Below, piece after piece: positions 16,913 to 26,186 of a stretch of 64,000 nucleotides of DNA. Location: NCBI GenBank assembly GCA_020850755.1, contig JADZEB010000052.1:1-64000 (forward strand). Reading direction: 5' to 3'. Positions within the stretch are counted from its first letter, which is position 1, and each line of letters starts with the position of its first letter. The stretch is from Alphaproteobacteria bacterium (GTDB taxonomy: Bacteria > Pseudomonadota > Alphaproteobacteria > Acetobacterales > Acetobacteraceae). The notes below the pieces were generated by a model. It was not told the origin of the DNA. It saw only the letters and a list, made by a program, of their open reading frames with translations, and searched no databases. Both the position numbers and the translations under genes were made by a program.

Positions 16913-17560
16913 CTATCCGGCCGGGCGGGGCGCAAGCGATCCGCGCAAGGTCGTATAGGCTTGGTTGATCGACTTCAAGCGTTCCTCGGCGTCCTTGTCG
17001 CCGCCATTGGCGTCGGGGTGGTGGCGCTTGACCAGCTCCTTGTAGCGCGACTTGAGCTCGATCATCGACACCGGCCAGGACAGGCCCATGACGCTGAGGG
17101 CGGGGCGCACCGCGGCCGGCGCGTCCTCGGCGGCCTTCTCGGCGCGGCGGCGGGCGGCGGCCTCGGCCTCCCTGCCGTCGGCGAACAGGCCCAGGGGATC
17201 GTGGAACACCCGCTCGGCGCTGCGCTGCCCGCCAGGGCGCAGCGTGGCGCCCTGGAGCTTGCCGAGCGGCCAGGTCGGGCGCTGCCAGGTGGGGTCCTGG
17301 CGGATCTCGGCCTCGATCTGCTGCGGGCTCATGCCCTTGAAATAGTCCCAGGCGGCGTTGTAGGCGCGGACATGGGCCAGGCAGAACCAGTGATACTCGT
17401 TCAGGCTGGTGCGCGACCGGGGCGCGCGGAACTCGCCCGCCTCGGCGCAGCCGGCGACGTCGCAGGGGCGCGCCGCGCCGCGCGGCTCGGTTTCGGCCGC
17501 GACGCGCCGGGCGGAAAAGCGGGGCGCCGAAAAGCGGGGGCTGCGCGCTGCACGGGGCAT
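16913..17560 (-). CDS. J-domain protein of the cobS-bolA cluster
   Basis: This 215-residue protein carries a C-terminal J domain at about residues 150-210, with the HPD motif in KRHHPDANGGDKDAEER needed to stimulate Hsp70 (DnaK). The N-terminal part has a CDVAGCAEAGEFRAP-type cysteine pair and the segment NEYHWFCLAHVRAYNAAWDY, conserved in the alphaproteobacterial 'DnaJ next to bolA' family. It is not the general chaperone DnaJ, which lacks this layout. It diverges from bolA, and the association with cobS/cobT is conserved, though its client is not known. The start ATG is 17558-17560. Confidence 0.85.
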   Translation of the reverse strand: MPRAARSPRFSAPRFSARRVAAETEPRGAARPCDVAGCAEAGEFRAPRSRTSLNEYHWFCLAHVRAYNAAWDYFKGMSPQQIEAEIRQDPTWQRPTWPLGKLQGATLRPGGQRSAERVFHDPLGLFADGREAEAAARRRAEKAAEDAPAAVRPALSVMGLSWPVSMIELKSRYKELVKRHHPDANGGDKDAEERLKSINQAYTTLRGSLAPRPAG

Positions 17561-17646
17561 CGGCTATTTATGGCCACGGGGCCCGGCACTGGCAAGCGCG
17601 GCCCCCGACCCGGGCCATGACGCCGCCACAAGGGAGGCATGAGACC

Positions 17647-17961
17647 GTGCAGGACCGCCCGACAGAGACGACGCAACCGGCCAGCCGCGCGGCCCGGATC
17701 GAGGCGTGCCTGCGCCGGGCCTTCGCCCCCGAGGCGATCGCCGTCGAGGATGATTCCGCACGCCATTTCGGCCATGCCGGATACCGCCCGGAAGGCGAGA
17801 CCCACTACAATGTGCGCCTTGTCGCCGCCGCCTTCCGCGGCCAGAGCCGGGTGGCGCGCTCGCGCGCGGTGCATGCGGCGCTGGTGGAGGAGTTCGCGGG
17901 CGGCATGCATGCCCTCAGCCTGCGGCTGCTGACACCTGAGGAGGCGGCGGCCGAGCGGTAG
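17647..17961 (+). CDS. bolA: BolA-family protein
   Basis: This 104-residue protein matches BolA, which binds monothiol glutaredoxin and iron-sulfur clusters and affects stress and cell-shape regulation. Core segments are IEACLRRAFAPEAIAVED, YNVRLVAAAFRGQSRVARS and RAVHAALVEEFAGGMHALSL. The start chosen is GTG 17647, because AAGGGAGG at 17630-17637 lies nine bases upstream; an in-frame ATG at 17617 would add ten residues upstream of the ribosome binding site. It is transcribed divergently from the J-domain gene, the usual arrangement. Confidence 0.9.
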   Translation: MQDRPTETTQPASRAARIEACLRRAFAPEAIAVEDDSARHFGHAGYRPEGETHYNVRLVAAAFRGQSRVARSRAVHAALVEEFAGGMHALSLRLLTPEEAAAER

Positions 17962-18066
17962 CCGGCTCTCGGGTTGGCGCGTTTTTTCGTGCCTTGTCGC
18001 GGGTGGTGAGACGATCCGTTAACCGATGCCGGTCAGGATGGCTCCGCGTCACCGGAGGATCCGTCC

Positions 18067-18615
18067 ATGCCCGCAAGCCGCCTCGTCAACCGCAACGTCA
18101 TCGCCGCGCGCGGCCGCACCTCGATGCGGCTCGAACCCGAGCTGTGGGAGGCTCTGGCGGAAGCCTGCGCCCGCGAGGGGATATCGGCGAGCCAGCTTTG
18201 CCGCCGCGCCGAGGCGGCGATGCCGGGCGCGCCGCGGACCTCGGCGATACGGGTGTTCCTGATCGGCTACTACCGCGCCGCCGCCGACGAGGCCGGCCAT
18301 GTGCGCGCCGGGCATGGCATCCTGGCGCCCAACTGGCGGGCGCGGTTCGCCGAGACGGAGGCGAGGCCGGCCGATGCCGGGACCGCGGCAGCGGTCGTCG
18401 CCGCCGATCCGGTCGCGCTGGCGCCTGCGGGCGTGGCTGCCGTGCCGGCTTCGCTTGCCGCCATTCCCTACGGCGCGGCCGGCCATCCGCCGCGGCCAGC
18501 GCTTGCGGCCCCGGTGAGCCAGCCGGTGAGCCAGCCGGGAAGCGCGCCGGCCGCACCGCGTCCGATGATGGCGCTGCGGCCGTTCGGCACTACTCCGCGC
18601 GCGGCGGCGGAGTAG
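18067..18615 (+). CDS. Ribbon-helix-helix domain protein with low-complexity tail
   Basis: The first ~75 of 182 residues match the RHH_4 type of ribbon-helix-helix domain (PF13467), with RTSMRLEPELWEALAEACA and TSAIRVFLIGYYRAA, as found in small alphaproteobacterial proteins often called aryl-sulfate sulfotransferase-like RHH regulators. The rest is alanine/proline-rich with a short VSQPVSQPGS repeat and no fold I recognise. DNA binding is probable from the family; its targets are unknown. ATG 18067 has a strong GGAGG upstream in ACCGGAGGATCC. It stands alone after bolA. Confidence 0.7.
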   Translation: MPASRLVNRNVIAARGRTSMRLEPELWEALAEACAREGISASQLCRRAEAAMPGAPRTSAIRVFLIGYYRAAADEAGHVRAGHGILAPNWRARFAETEARPADAGTAAAVVAADPVALAPAGVAAVPASLAAIPYGAAGHPPRPALAAPVSQPVSQPGSAPAAPRPMMALRPFGTTPRAAAE

Positions 18616-18765
18616 CGCTGCTCCGGCCCCGCTTTGCGCCGGCCGTGCAGCCTCGCACGCCCCGCCTACCGCCGCAGGCCCGTTATCGCGCGCGCCTGGA
18701 TTACTTGAACCCTGATGCCCCGGCGGCCGGAGCCGGTCCGCCGGTGCCCTGCCGCTGGTCCGCTC

Positions 18766-19416
18766 TCAGCTCTCGCGCGCCTGCTCGGCCATCGCGCCGG
18801 CGCCGCCGGCATTGGCCTCCTGGCGGTCGGCCTCGGTGGGCGCGGCGGCGGGCTCGTCCGTCTTCGGCCCGGTGTAGAAGTCCGGGTAGATGCGCTGCAC
18901 CACCGGCCCATCGGCGCGCCAGGACCAGCAGGTGTTCACATGCCGGGGCGGGCGGTCCTTGGAGGGCGGGGGCGCCGGCTTCTTGCGCCGGATGAAGCCC
19001 ATGGTCTGGAACGCCGCCGTGGCGAGCGGGCCCATCAGCTCGACCAGATGGGTGCAGCCATGGATGCCGCCGACGCGCTCCTTCACCGCCTTGTTCCAGC
19101 CCGGCCCGATCTTCAGCCCGATCAGGCGCTGGAAGTTGGGCGTGATCGCCGGGCAGGCATTGTAGGGGAAGGCGTCGGACACGGTCTCGATCGCCTGTAG
19201 CACCATGTCCTCGTCGAGCGTCAGGCGCACCCACATGTCGTGCAAGGGGTCGCCCCCCTCCATGCGGCCGCGATCATGGCTGTCGATACCGTAGGTCTTG
19301 GTGTCGCGCACCCGGCCCTCGATGTCGAACAGGCCGTCGGCGCGGCGATAGCCGCGCAGCGTGACATCGCGCAGGTGGAGAAGCTCGCGCTCCTCGGCGG
19401 GCGGGCTCAGGGGCAT
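18766..19416 (-). CDS. DUF2889 family protein
   Basis: This 216-residue protein matches DUF2889 by ELLHLRDVTLRGYRRADGLF, IEGRVRDTKTYGI, AFPYNACPAITPNFQRLIG and GGIHGCTHLVELMGPLATAA. The family is widespread in proteobacteria without a proven function; the conserved Cys and His residues could bind metal, which is inference only. The C-terminal 35 residues are low-complexity. ATG 19414-19416 is the chosen start. The gene lies downstream of aroK-aroB on the same strand, separated by 111 bases. Confidence 0.8.
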   Translation of the reverse strand: MPLSPPAEERELLHLRDVTLRGYRRADGLFDIEGRVRDTKTYGIDSHDRGRMEGGDPLHDMWVRLTLDEDMVLQAIETVSDAFPYNACPAITPNFQRLIGLKIGPGWNKAVKERVGGIHGCTHLVELMGPLATAAFQTMGFIRRKKPAPPPSKDRPPRHVNTCWSWRADGPVVQRIYPDFYTGPKTDEPAAAPTEADRQEANAGGAGAMAEQARES

Positions 19417-19527
19417 GGGGCGCTCCGTGTGATGCCGCAATGCAACATGGGCCGCATATGGCACGAGCCCGCCGGCTCGGCAAGGCACGGCGCGCGCATG
19501 GCTGGCCAGCGGCGAGGCGGGCCAGGC

Positions 19528-21192
19528 CTAGGCTTCGCAGCCTTCCTCGCGCAGAAGCTCGCGCACCGCCTCGGCGCCGACCTCGCGGCTGACGAAGGCC
19601 TGGCCGATGCCGCGCGCCAGCACGAAGGTCAGCCGCCCGTCGGTCACCTTCTTGTCGTGGCGCATATGGCCGAGCAGCGCCTCGGCCGAGAAGCGGCGCG
19701 GCAGGTCGGACCGGCGCGCGGGCAGGCCGTGGCGGGCAAGGTGGGCGCGGGTGCGCTCGGTGTCCTGGCCGCTGCCATGGCCGAGCCTGGCCGAGAGCGC
19801 GAAGGCGAGCCCCATCCCCACCGCCACCGCCTCGCCATGCAGGAGCGCATCGCCATAGCCGGTCTCGGCCTCGAGCGCGTGGCCGAAGGTGTGGCCGAGA
19901 TTGAGCAGCGCGCGCTTGTCGGCCGATTCGCGCTCGTCCTCGGCCACGATCGCCGCCTTCATCGCGCAGGAGACGCGGATCGCCTCGCGCTGCGCATCGG
20001 CTTGGCCCGCCAGCACGCGCGCGGCATTGGCCTCGCACCAGTCGAAGAAGCGCGCATCGCCGAGAAGGCCGTATTTCACCACCTCGGCATAGCCCGCGCG
20101 CAACTCGCGCGGGGGCAGGGTGGCAAGCGTGTCGGTATCGGCCAGCACGAGGCGCGGCTGGTGGAAGCTGCCGACCAGGTTCTTGCCGTGGCGGGTGTTG
20201 ATGCCGGTCTTGCCGCCGACCGAGCTGTCCACCTGGGCGAGCAGCGTGGTCGGCACCTGCATGAACTCGATGCCGCGCAGCGTGATCGCGGCGGCGAAGC
20301 CGGCCAGATCGCCGATCACGCCGCCGCCGAGGGCGACAAGGCAGCTCCGCCGCTCGACGCCGGCGTCGAGCACCTCGTCCACCACGCGGGCGAGCGTGGT
20401 GAAGTCCTTGCTCGCCTCGCCCGGGCGCACCGGCACGATGTGGGTGGCGATGTCGGCCGCCGCCAGCCCCGCCTGCAGCGCCGGCAGGTGCAGATCGGCC
20501 ACGCGCGCATCGGCGATCACCACGACGCGCTTCTGGCGCAGGAGAGGCGCGGCATAGGCCCCGGCGCGTGCCAATAGGCCGCCGCCCACGACGATGTCGT
20601 AGCTGCGCTGTGCCAGGTTGACGCGCAACAGGTCGGTGCGGCTGCCCGGCCGCCAACCGTCAAGCGCGGCGGCGACGCGCCCGGTGGTGACCTCGGGCGG
20701 CTCGTCGCTGCTTTCGATGGCGATGTCGGCCTCGGCATAGATCGGGTTGCGCTCGGCGGCCAGCCGCGCCATCACCTCGGCCGGCTCGCCCTGCTTCAGC
20801 AGCGGGCGGTCGTTGCGCGAGGAGACGCGGCGCAACAGCGTGCCGAGATCGGCCTTGAGCCACACCGCCACGCCGCGCTCGCGCACGGCGGCGCGGGTGG
20901 CGGGATCGACATAGGCGCCCCCGCCGGTGGCCAGCACCACGGGCGGGCCTTGCAGCAGGCGGGCGATGACGCGCCGCTCGCCGTCGCGGAAGGCGGGCTC
21001 GCCCAGCCGGCTGAAGATCTCGGGGATGCTCATGCCGGCGGCGGCCTCGATCTCGCTGTCGGCGTCCTGGAAGGGCAGGCCGAGCCGCTGTGCCAGCCGC
21101 CGCCCGATCGAGCTCTTGCCGGCACCCATCAGCCCGACCAGCACGACCGAGCGGCCGCCGAGACCGGCCAGCATCGCGGCGGGCGCGCTCAT
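19528..21192 (-). CDS. aroKB: Bifunctional shikimate kinase / 3-dehydroquinate synthase
   Basis: This 554-residue protein fuses two shikimate-pathway enzymes that are usually encoded by adjacent genes. Residues 1 to ~170 are shikimate kinase, with Walker A GLMGAGKSS, the shikimate-binding DSEIE and RDGER segments and GGGAY. Residues ~188-554 are 3-dehydroquinate synthase, with GGGVIGDLAGFAAA, VPTTLLAQVDSSVGGKTGIN, and metal-binding histidines in NLGHTFGHALE and LLHGEAVAVGM. The linker WRPGSRTDLLRVNLAQRS is short and continuous, with no internal stop or frameshift. The start ATG 21190-21192 fits the usual AroK N-terminus. The order of domains equals the gene order aroK-aroB, so loss of a stop codon probably made the fusion. 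Confidence 0.95.
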   Translation of the reverse strand: MSAPAAMLAGLGGRSVVLVGLMGAGKSSIGRRLAQRLGLPFQDADSEIEAAAGMSIPEIFSRLGEPAFRDGERRVIARLLQGPPVVLATGGGAYVDPATRAAVRERGVAVWLKADLGTLLRRVSSRNDRPLLKQGEPAEVMARLAAERNPIYAEADIAIESSDEPPEVTTGRVAAALDGWRPGSRTDLLRVNLAQRSYDIVVGGGLLARAGAYAAPLLRQKRVVVIADARVADLHLPALQAGLAAADIATHIVPVRPGEASKDFTTLARVVDEVLDAGVERRSCLVALGGGVIGDLAGFAAAITLRGIEFMQVPTTLLAQVDSSVGGKTGINTRHGKNLVGSFHQPRLVLADTDTLATLPPRELRAGYAEVVKYGLLGDARFFDWCEANAARVLAGQADAQREAIRVSCAMKAAIVAEDERESADKRALLNLGHTFGHALEAETGYGDALLHGEAVAVGMGLAFALSARLGHGSGQDTERTRAHLARHGLPARRSDLPRRFSAEALLGHMRHDKKVTDGRLTFVLARGIGQAFVSREVGAEAVRELLREEGCEA

Positions 21193-21402
21193 GGCCGGCG
21201 GCCCTGCACGCGCATGCGGTTACGCGCAGCCGTGCAGCGCGCGGCTGGAAAGCGGCCCCCAGGGGCGATAGAGTGCGTGCCATCACGCAAGGGCATAGGT
21301 GGTAGAGCCATCCGTTCGGTCAGCGGGGCCGGGACGCTAGCACAAGGCGTCCCTCCCCGACAGACACCGCCCCAACCTCCTGCCGGGACCACGCCACGCC
21401 GC

Positions 21403-21543
21403 ATGAGACGCCTGCTCGTTCTGCTTGTTCTCGCCGGACTTGTCGCCCTTCTTCTCGGCGCCGTGGTGCTGGGCACGGTGCCCTTGCCAGCGCCGGCGCG
21501 CAGCGTGGAGAAAGTCATTCCGAACGACCGTATCGGGCGCTAG
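21403..21543 (+). CDS. 46-residue single-membrane-segment peptide
   Basis: The short frame begins MRRLLVLLVLAGLVALLLGA and continues VVLGTVPLPAPARSVEKVIP, then NDRIGR: two basic residues, a ~22-residue hydrophobic segment and a polar tail, typical of a small exported or anchored peptide. The ATG 21403 is preceded by no clear ribosome binding site. Its codon choice is GC-rich at third positions. It lies between divergent aroKB and the large exported gene. I do not recognise a family, and the call rests on composition and placement. Confidence 0.5.
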   Translation: MRRLLVLLVLAGLVALLLGAVVLGTVPLPAPARSVEKVIPNDRIGR

Positions 21544-21635
21544 CGGCCGGGCGGGCCGGCGGCCGGCCGATCGCGGCCGGTGGCCGGCACCGCGCCAAAG
21601 GGGGGCGCTGGACTCCGCAACAAGGATCATCGCGC

Positions 21636-24056
21636 ATGTTCGCAGTTGGGGGCAGGGGAGCGGGCCAGGACGGCGCGACAGCGGGGTTGGGCACGGGCGA
21701 GGGACGGTATCCGCCGCCGGCCCGGCCGTGGCAGGCTGCGTGCCCGCGCGGCGCCTCGGCGCGGCGGGTGCTGGCCTCGGGTGCCTTGCTGGTCGCGTTG
21801 GCATTCCCGGCAGCAGGGGCGGCAGACGCCAGCGCTCCCGGCCGATCCGACCTCCACTGGCGCGCCGGGCCGCAGCTTGCCCAGGCGCCGGTGTCCGCCG
21901 GGAGCGCGCCGGGCCCGAGCGCCGGTCCGGCGCAACACGCCCCGGTCCAGCCTTTCCGGACCCTGCTTGTCCAGGCGGCGGCGTTCGCCGAGGCCGAGCC
22001 GGGCCCGAGCGCGCCGCTGGTCCGGGCCCGCCCCTCCCTGGCGCAACTCGCCCAGGCGCCGGCGACGAACGGCGCGGGCTCCGGGCCGGCGCGCGGACGG
22101 CCGCGTTCCTTGTTCCAGCATGACGCCATCACCGGGCGCCCGCCCCCACCATCCGTGGCGGCGCCGACCCCGCCCGCGCCCACACCGCCGACGGCAAGCC
22201 CGGCCGCGCCCGCGCCATTCGCCGCGCCCGCGCCATCCGCCACACCTTCGCCGCCGCCGAGCGTCGCCGCGCCAGGCCCGTCCGCGCCGGGACCATCCGC
22301 GCCGGGGCCGGTGCCGATCGTCCCGGCCACGCCGGCAACCGCGCCGCCGCCGGCCCCACCCGCTGCCGTTCCGCCCGCTGCCGTTCCGCCCGCCGTGGCC
22401 GCCCCGCCCGCCGGCACCGCCGCGCCTGCCCCGCCGCCGGTCGCCACCGAGCCGCTCGGGCCGCCCGACCTCGACAATGCGCGCGCCCTCGGCCCCGATC
22501 GCGGCGGCCTGCCCGAGAACCCCTGGACCGGCACCGTCCGCGCCGATGCCGCCCGCCTGCTCGCCGCCCTGCCGGCCGCGCCCGGTACGGCCGGCCTGCG
22601 CGCGCTGCAACAGGCGCTGCTGCTCTCGGCCGCGCCGCCGCCGCGCGACGCGCCCGAGCCGCGCCTGCTGGCGCAGCGCTTCGCCCGCCTGCTGGCGATG
22701 GGCGATGGCGCCGGCGCGCTGGCGCTGATCGGCAGCCTGCCGCAGGGCGAGCAGGACCGCGACGAGATCCGCCGCGTCCGCCTGCGCGCCCATCTGGCCG
22801 AGGGCGAGCGCGACCCCGCCTGCGCGATGATCCGCACCGCGCTCGGCGCCCGCCGCCCGGACGGCTTCTGGCGCCAGGCCGACCTCATCTGCCAGCTCGC
22901 GCGCGGCGAGGGCGATGCCGCCACCGTCACCGTGCGCGCCCTGCGCGGCGAACGGCAGGGCGAGCGCGCCGTGCTGGCGCTGGCCGACACCATCGGCCAG
23001 GGCAACGAGGTGCGGCTGTCCGAGCCGCCGCGGCTCGACTGGTTGCAGGCGGCGCTGGTCGCGGCGGCGCCGGCGGCGACACCGTTCCGGCTCGGCGCGC
23101 CATCGACGCTCGACCGCGCCCCGCCCGAGGCGCTGCGTGCGCTGGCCGAGGCGCCGGCGCTGCCGGTCGCCTTCCGGCTGGAGGCGGCGATGCGCGGGCT
23201 TGCCGCCGGCGCGATCCCGGCCGAGACCGGCGCGCGGCTGATGCTGGCCGAGCAGTTCAGCAATGACGAGCGCACCACGCCCGCGCCGCTGGCGGCAGGG
23301 CGCGCCTTCGCGCTCGCCTACCAGCAGGCGGCGGCAGCGGCGGCCGGCGGCGATGCGGCCCGCCGCGCCGAGGCGCTGGTGCGCGCGCATGAGCGCGTTC
23401 CGGGCGGGATGCGGCGGCTGGCGATGGCGCGCCTGCTCGCCCCCGAGGCCGAGCGGCTCGGCCGCCCCGGCCCGGCGCTTGCCGCCACCGCTCCCGGCAT
23501 CGCGCGCATCCTGCTCGAAGCCGGGCGGATCGAGCCGGGCCTCGCCTGGGCCGAGCTTGCGCTCGATCGCGCGGCGGAGGCGCCGGGCGCGCCGGCGGTC
23601 ACGCTCTGGCCGCTTGCCTGGCTCGCGCGCGCGGGCGAGGTGCGCGCCGATGCGCGCCTGCGCACCGCCTGGATCGCCCAGCAGCGCCGCACGCGCGAGG
23701 CCCAGCCGGGCGGACGCATCGCCCAGCTTGCCGCGCTCAAGCTCGCCGCCGGCGATGCCGAGGCGGCCGCCGCCCTGGCCAAGGATGCGGGCGGCTGGCT
23801 GACGCTCGTCGGCGCGATGCCGGCGCGCGCCGGAATCACCGCCCCGCTCGCGCTGCGTCGCGCCATGGCCGAGGCCGCGGCCGAGGGGCGCGCGGCGGAA
23901 GCGCTTGCGCTGGCGATCATGGCGGCAAGCGCCGGCCCGATCGGCGAGATCGATCCCGAGACGCTCGGCGCCATCGCTGCCGCGCTGGAGAAACTCGGCA
24001 TGGGCCTGGCCGGCCGGCGGCTGCTGGTCGAGGCGGCCATCGCGCGCGGCATGTAG
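21636..24056 (+). CDS. Large exported Pro/Ala-rich protein with helical C-terminus
   Basis: This 806-residue protein has a signal-like segment VLASGALLVALAFPAAGAAD at about residues 48-67, a proline/alanine-rich region to about residue 265, and a long alanine-rich helical C-terminal half reminiscent of repeat (TPR-like) solenoids. I do not recognise the family. The Pro-rich part contains DNA-level tandem repeats, for instance two 15-bp copies at 22359-22388, so its length probably varies. ATG 21636 is the first start; a shorter start just before the hydrophobic segment is possible. It ends 14 bases before the xerC/D gene in the same direction, suggesting cotranscription. Confidence 0.6.
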   Translation: MFAVGGRGAGQDGATAGLGTGEGRYPPPARPWQAACPRGASARRVLASGALLVALAFPAAGAADASAPGRSDLHWRAGPQLAQAPVSAGSAPGPSAGPAQHAPVQPFRTLLVQAAAFAEAEPGPSAPLVRARPSLAQLAQAPATNGAGSGPARGRPRSLFQHDAITGRPPPPSVAAPTPPAPTPPTASPAAPAPFAAPAPSATPSPPPSVAAPGPSAPGPSAPGPVPIVPATPATAPPPAPPAAVPPAAVPPAVAAPPAGTAAPAPPPVATEPLGPPDLDNARALGPDRGGLPENPWTGTVRADAARLLAALPAAPGTAGLRALQQALLLSAAPPPRDAPEPRLLAQRFARLLAMGDGAGALALIGSLPQGEQDRDEIRRVRLRAHLAEGERDPACAMIRTALGARRPDGFWRQADLICQLARGEGDAATVTVRALRGERQGERAVLALADTIGQGNEVRLSEPPRLDWLQAALVAAAPAATPFRLGAPSTLDRAPPEALRALAEAPALPVAFRLEAAMRGLAAGAIPAETGARLMLAEQFSNDERTTPAPLAAGRAFALAYQQAAAAAAGGDAARRAEALVRAHERVPGGMRRLAMARLLAPEAERLGRPGPALAATAPGIARILLEAGRIEPGLAWAELALDRAAEAPGAPAVTLWPLAWLARAGEVRADARLRTAWIAQQRRTREAQPGGRIAQLAALKLAAGDAEAAAALAKDAGGWLTLVGAMPARAGITAPLALRRAMAEAAAEGRAAEALALAIMAASAGPIGEIDPETLGAIAAALEKLGMGLAGRRLLVEAAIARGM
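22359..22388 (+). repeat. In-frame 15-bp tandem repeat in the Pro-rich region
   Basis: Two identical 15-bp units (cccgctgccgttccg) lie at 22359-22373 and 22374-22388, followed by a degenerate third. They encode repeated PPAAV. The unit is a multiple of three, unlike most intergenic arrays here. Confidence 0.8.
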
Positions 24057-24070
24057 CGCCCGGCCCCCGC

Positions 24071-25027
24071 ATGCACCCGAGCATCGAGACCTTCCTGGAA
24101 ATGCTCGCGGCCGAGCGCGGCGCGGCGCGCAACACGCTCGCCGCCTACGGCGCCGACCTGGCCGACTTCGCCGCCTTCTGCGCCCGGCGCGGGCTTGCCC
24201 CCGACGCGGCCGATGCCGCGGCCTTGCGCGCCTATCTCTCCGGCCTGGCGGCGGCGGGGCTGGCGCCACGCACGGCGGCGCGGCGCACCTCGAGCTTGCG
24301 GCAGTTCCACGCCTTCCTCTATCGCGAGGGCCGGCGCGCCGACAATCCGGCCGCCGATCTCGACAGTCCGCGCCTGCCGCGGGCCCTGCCGAAATACCTG
24401 TCCGAGGCCGAGGTCGAGCGGCTGTTCGGGGCCGCCCGCGCCCGCTCCGGCCTCGACGGGCTGATGCTGCTGGCCGCGCTCGAGATCCTCTACGCCACCG
24501 GCCTGCGCGTCTCCGAGCTGCTGTCGCTGCCGCGCGCCGCCGCCGCGCGCGGGGCCGAGGTGCTGCTGGTGCGCGGCAAAGGGGGCAAGGAGCGCATGGT
24601 CCCCTTGGGCGATGCAGCGCGCGGCGCGGTCGCCCGGCTGATCGCGGCGCGCGACGCGGCGCTCGCCGCCGACGGCAAGGAGGGGCAGAGAAGCGCGCGC
24701 CGGCGCGCCTCCGCCGCGCGCTGGCTGTTCCCCTCGCGCACCACCGCCGGGCACCTGACGCGCCAGCGCTTCGGCCAGCTGCTCAAGGAACTCGCCGCCG
24801 CCGCCGGCCTGCAGGCGGCGCGCGTGAGCCCGCATGTGCTGCGCCATTCCTTCGCCAGCCATCTGCTCGCGCACGGGGCCGATCTGCGCAGCCTGCAACA
24901 GATGCTGGGCCATGCCGACATCGCCACGACCCAGATCTACACCCATGTGCTGGAGGAGCGGCTGAAATCGCTCGTCGCCGAGCACCATCCGCTCGCGCGC
25001 GGGGGCGGCACGGACAAGGCCGGGTAG
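24071..25027 (+). CDS. xerD: Tyrosine recombinase XerC/XerD
   Basis: This 318-residue site-specific recombinase resolves chromosome dimers at dif. The N-terminal SAM-like core-binding domain (IETFLEMLAAERGAARNT) is followed by the catalytic domain. Catalytic residues are all visible: Arg in YATGLRVSELL near 147, Lys in GKGGKERMVP, the His-x-x-Arg in SPHVLRHSFASHLL, His in MLGHADIATTQ and the nucleophile Tyr in TQIYTHV near 293. The sequence LPKYLSEAEVERLF fits XerD slightly better than XerC, but both remain possible. A 20-residue insert (KEGQRSARRRASAA) precedes the last helices. ATG 24071 follows the large exported gene closely. Confidence 0.9.
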   Translation: MHPSIETFLEMLAAERGAARNTLAAYGADLADFAAFCARRGLAPDAADAAALRAYLSGLAAAGLAPRTAARRTSSLRQFHAFLYREGRRADNPAADLDSPRLPRALPKYLSEAEVERLFGAARARSGLDGLMLLAALEILYATGLRVSELLSLPRAAAARGAEVLLVRGKGGKERMVPLGDAARGAVARLIAARDAALAADGKEGQRSARRRASAARWLFPSRTTAGHLTRQRFGQLLKELAAAAGLQAARVSPHVLRHSFASHLLAHGADLRSLQQMLGHADIATTQIYTHVLEERLKSLVAEHHPLARGGGTDKAG

Positions 25028-25112
25028 CGCACGACGGCGCTTGCCAGCGCGCGGCGGCGGCCCGATCATCCGCGCCCGAAGGACCGCTTTTCCAGACCCA
25101 GGAGCAACACCA

Positions 25113-26186
25113 ATGCAGGTGCGCCACGAGGCATTGCGCAAGGCAACCGCCGCCGCGTTCATGGCCGGCGGGTCGGATGCGCGCGAGGCGGCGATCGTCG
25201 CCGACCATCTGGTCGATGCCAACATGGTCGGCCATGACAGCCACGGCGTCGTGCGCATCGCCGCCTATCTCGACAATGTCGCGCGCGACAAGCTCAAGGC
25301 GAACCAGCACATCACCGTCACCTTCGAGAGCGAGAGCATCGTCCGCTGCGACGGCAACCAGGGCTATGGCCAGGTGGTGGCGCTGGAGGCGCTGGAGCGC
25401 GCCATCCCCAAGGCGCGGAAGCACGGCCTCGCGATGGTGACGATGAAGGAGGGCGGCCATATCGGGCGCATCGGCCACTACCCGGAGGTGGCGGCGGCGG
25501 CGGGCTTCGCGTCGATCTTCTTCGTCAACTCGGCGCGACCGGGCGGCGCCCAGCTCGCCCCCTTCGGCGGCAAGGACCGGCGCCTCAATGCCGGGCCGAT
25601 CGCGCTGGGCTTTCCCATGCCGGGCGGAGATCCGATCATCCTCGACATCTCCACCGCGGCGATGGCGATGGGCAAGATGCGCCTCGCCCGCCTGCGCGGG
25701 GAGCGGCTGCCGGCCAAGGTGATCGTCGATGGCCATGGCACGCTGACCGACGATCCCAACGCCTTCTATGCCGACCCGTCCGGCGCCATGACCCCGTTCG
25801 GCGAGCACAAGGGGCACGGGCTCTGCGTCTTCACCGACCTGTTCGCCGGCATGCTGTCGGGCGCCGGGGCCGATTATCGCGGCGAGAGCTATGACTGGTG
25901 GCCCAAGAACAATTTCGCCGCCTGGCTGGTCGATCCGGCCCTGTTCGCCGACATGGGCGAGATGGCGGCCAAGGTGGCCGATTATGCCGCCTGGGTGCGC
26001 GAGGGGGCGCCGCTCGACCCCGCCCAGCCGGTGCTGATGCCCGGCGATTTCGAGCGCCGCAACCGCGCCAGCGCGCTCGCCAACGGGGTCGCGGTCGATG
26101 CCGCCACCTGGAAGGCGATCACCGATGCGGCGGCGAAATTCGGGCTGGAGAAGGCGCGGCTCGATGCCATGATCGGCGCCAACTGA
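25113..26186 (+). CDS. Malate/L-lactate dehydrogenase family oxidoreductase
   Basis: This 357-residue enzyme belongs to the Ldh2/YlbC-type NAD(P)-dependent dehydrogenases (COG2055), unrelated to classical Rossmann LDH. Conserved segments are VDANMVGHDSHGVVR, with the catalytic His, GQVVALEALERAIPKAR, HIGRIGHYPEVAAAAGF and GEHKGHGLCVFTDLFAG. Members oxidise malate, sulfolactate, ureidoglycolate or 2,3-diketogulonate; the substrate here is not determinable. ATG 25113 follows AGGAG at 25100-25104. It stands alone between xerD and accA. Confidence 0.9.
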   Translation: MQVRHEALRKATAAAFMAGGSDAREAAIVADHLVDANMVGHDSHGVVRIAAYLDNVARDKLKANQHITVTFESESIVRCDGNQGYGQVVALEALERAIPKARKHGLAMVTMKEGGHIGRIGHYPEVAAAAGFASIFFVNSARPGGAQLAPFGGKDRRLNAGPIALGFPMPGGDPIILDISTAAMAMGKMRLARLRGERLPAKVIVDGHGTLTDDPNAFYADPSGAMTPFGEHKGHGLCVFTDLFAGMLSGAGADYRGESYDWWPKNNFAAWLVDPALFADMGEMAAKVADYAAWVREGAPLDPAQPVLMPGDFERRNRASALANGVAVDAATWKAITDAAAKFGLEKARLDAMIGAN

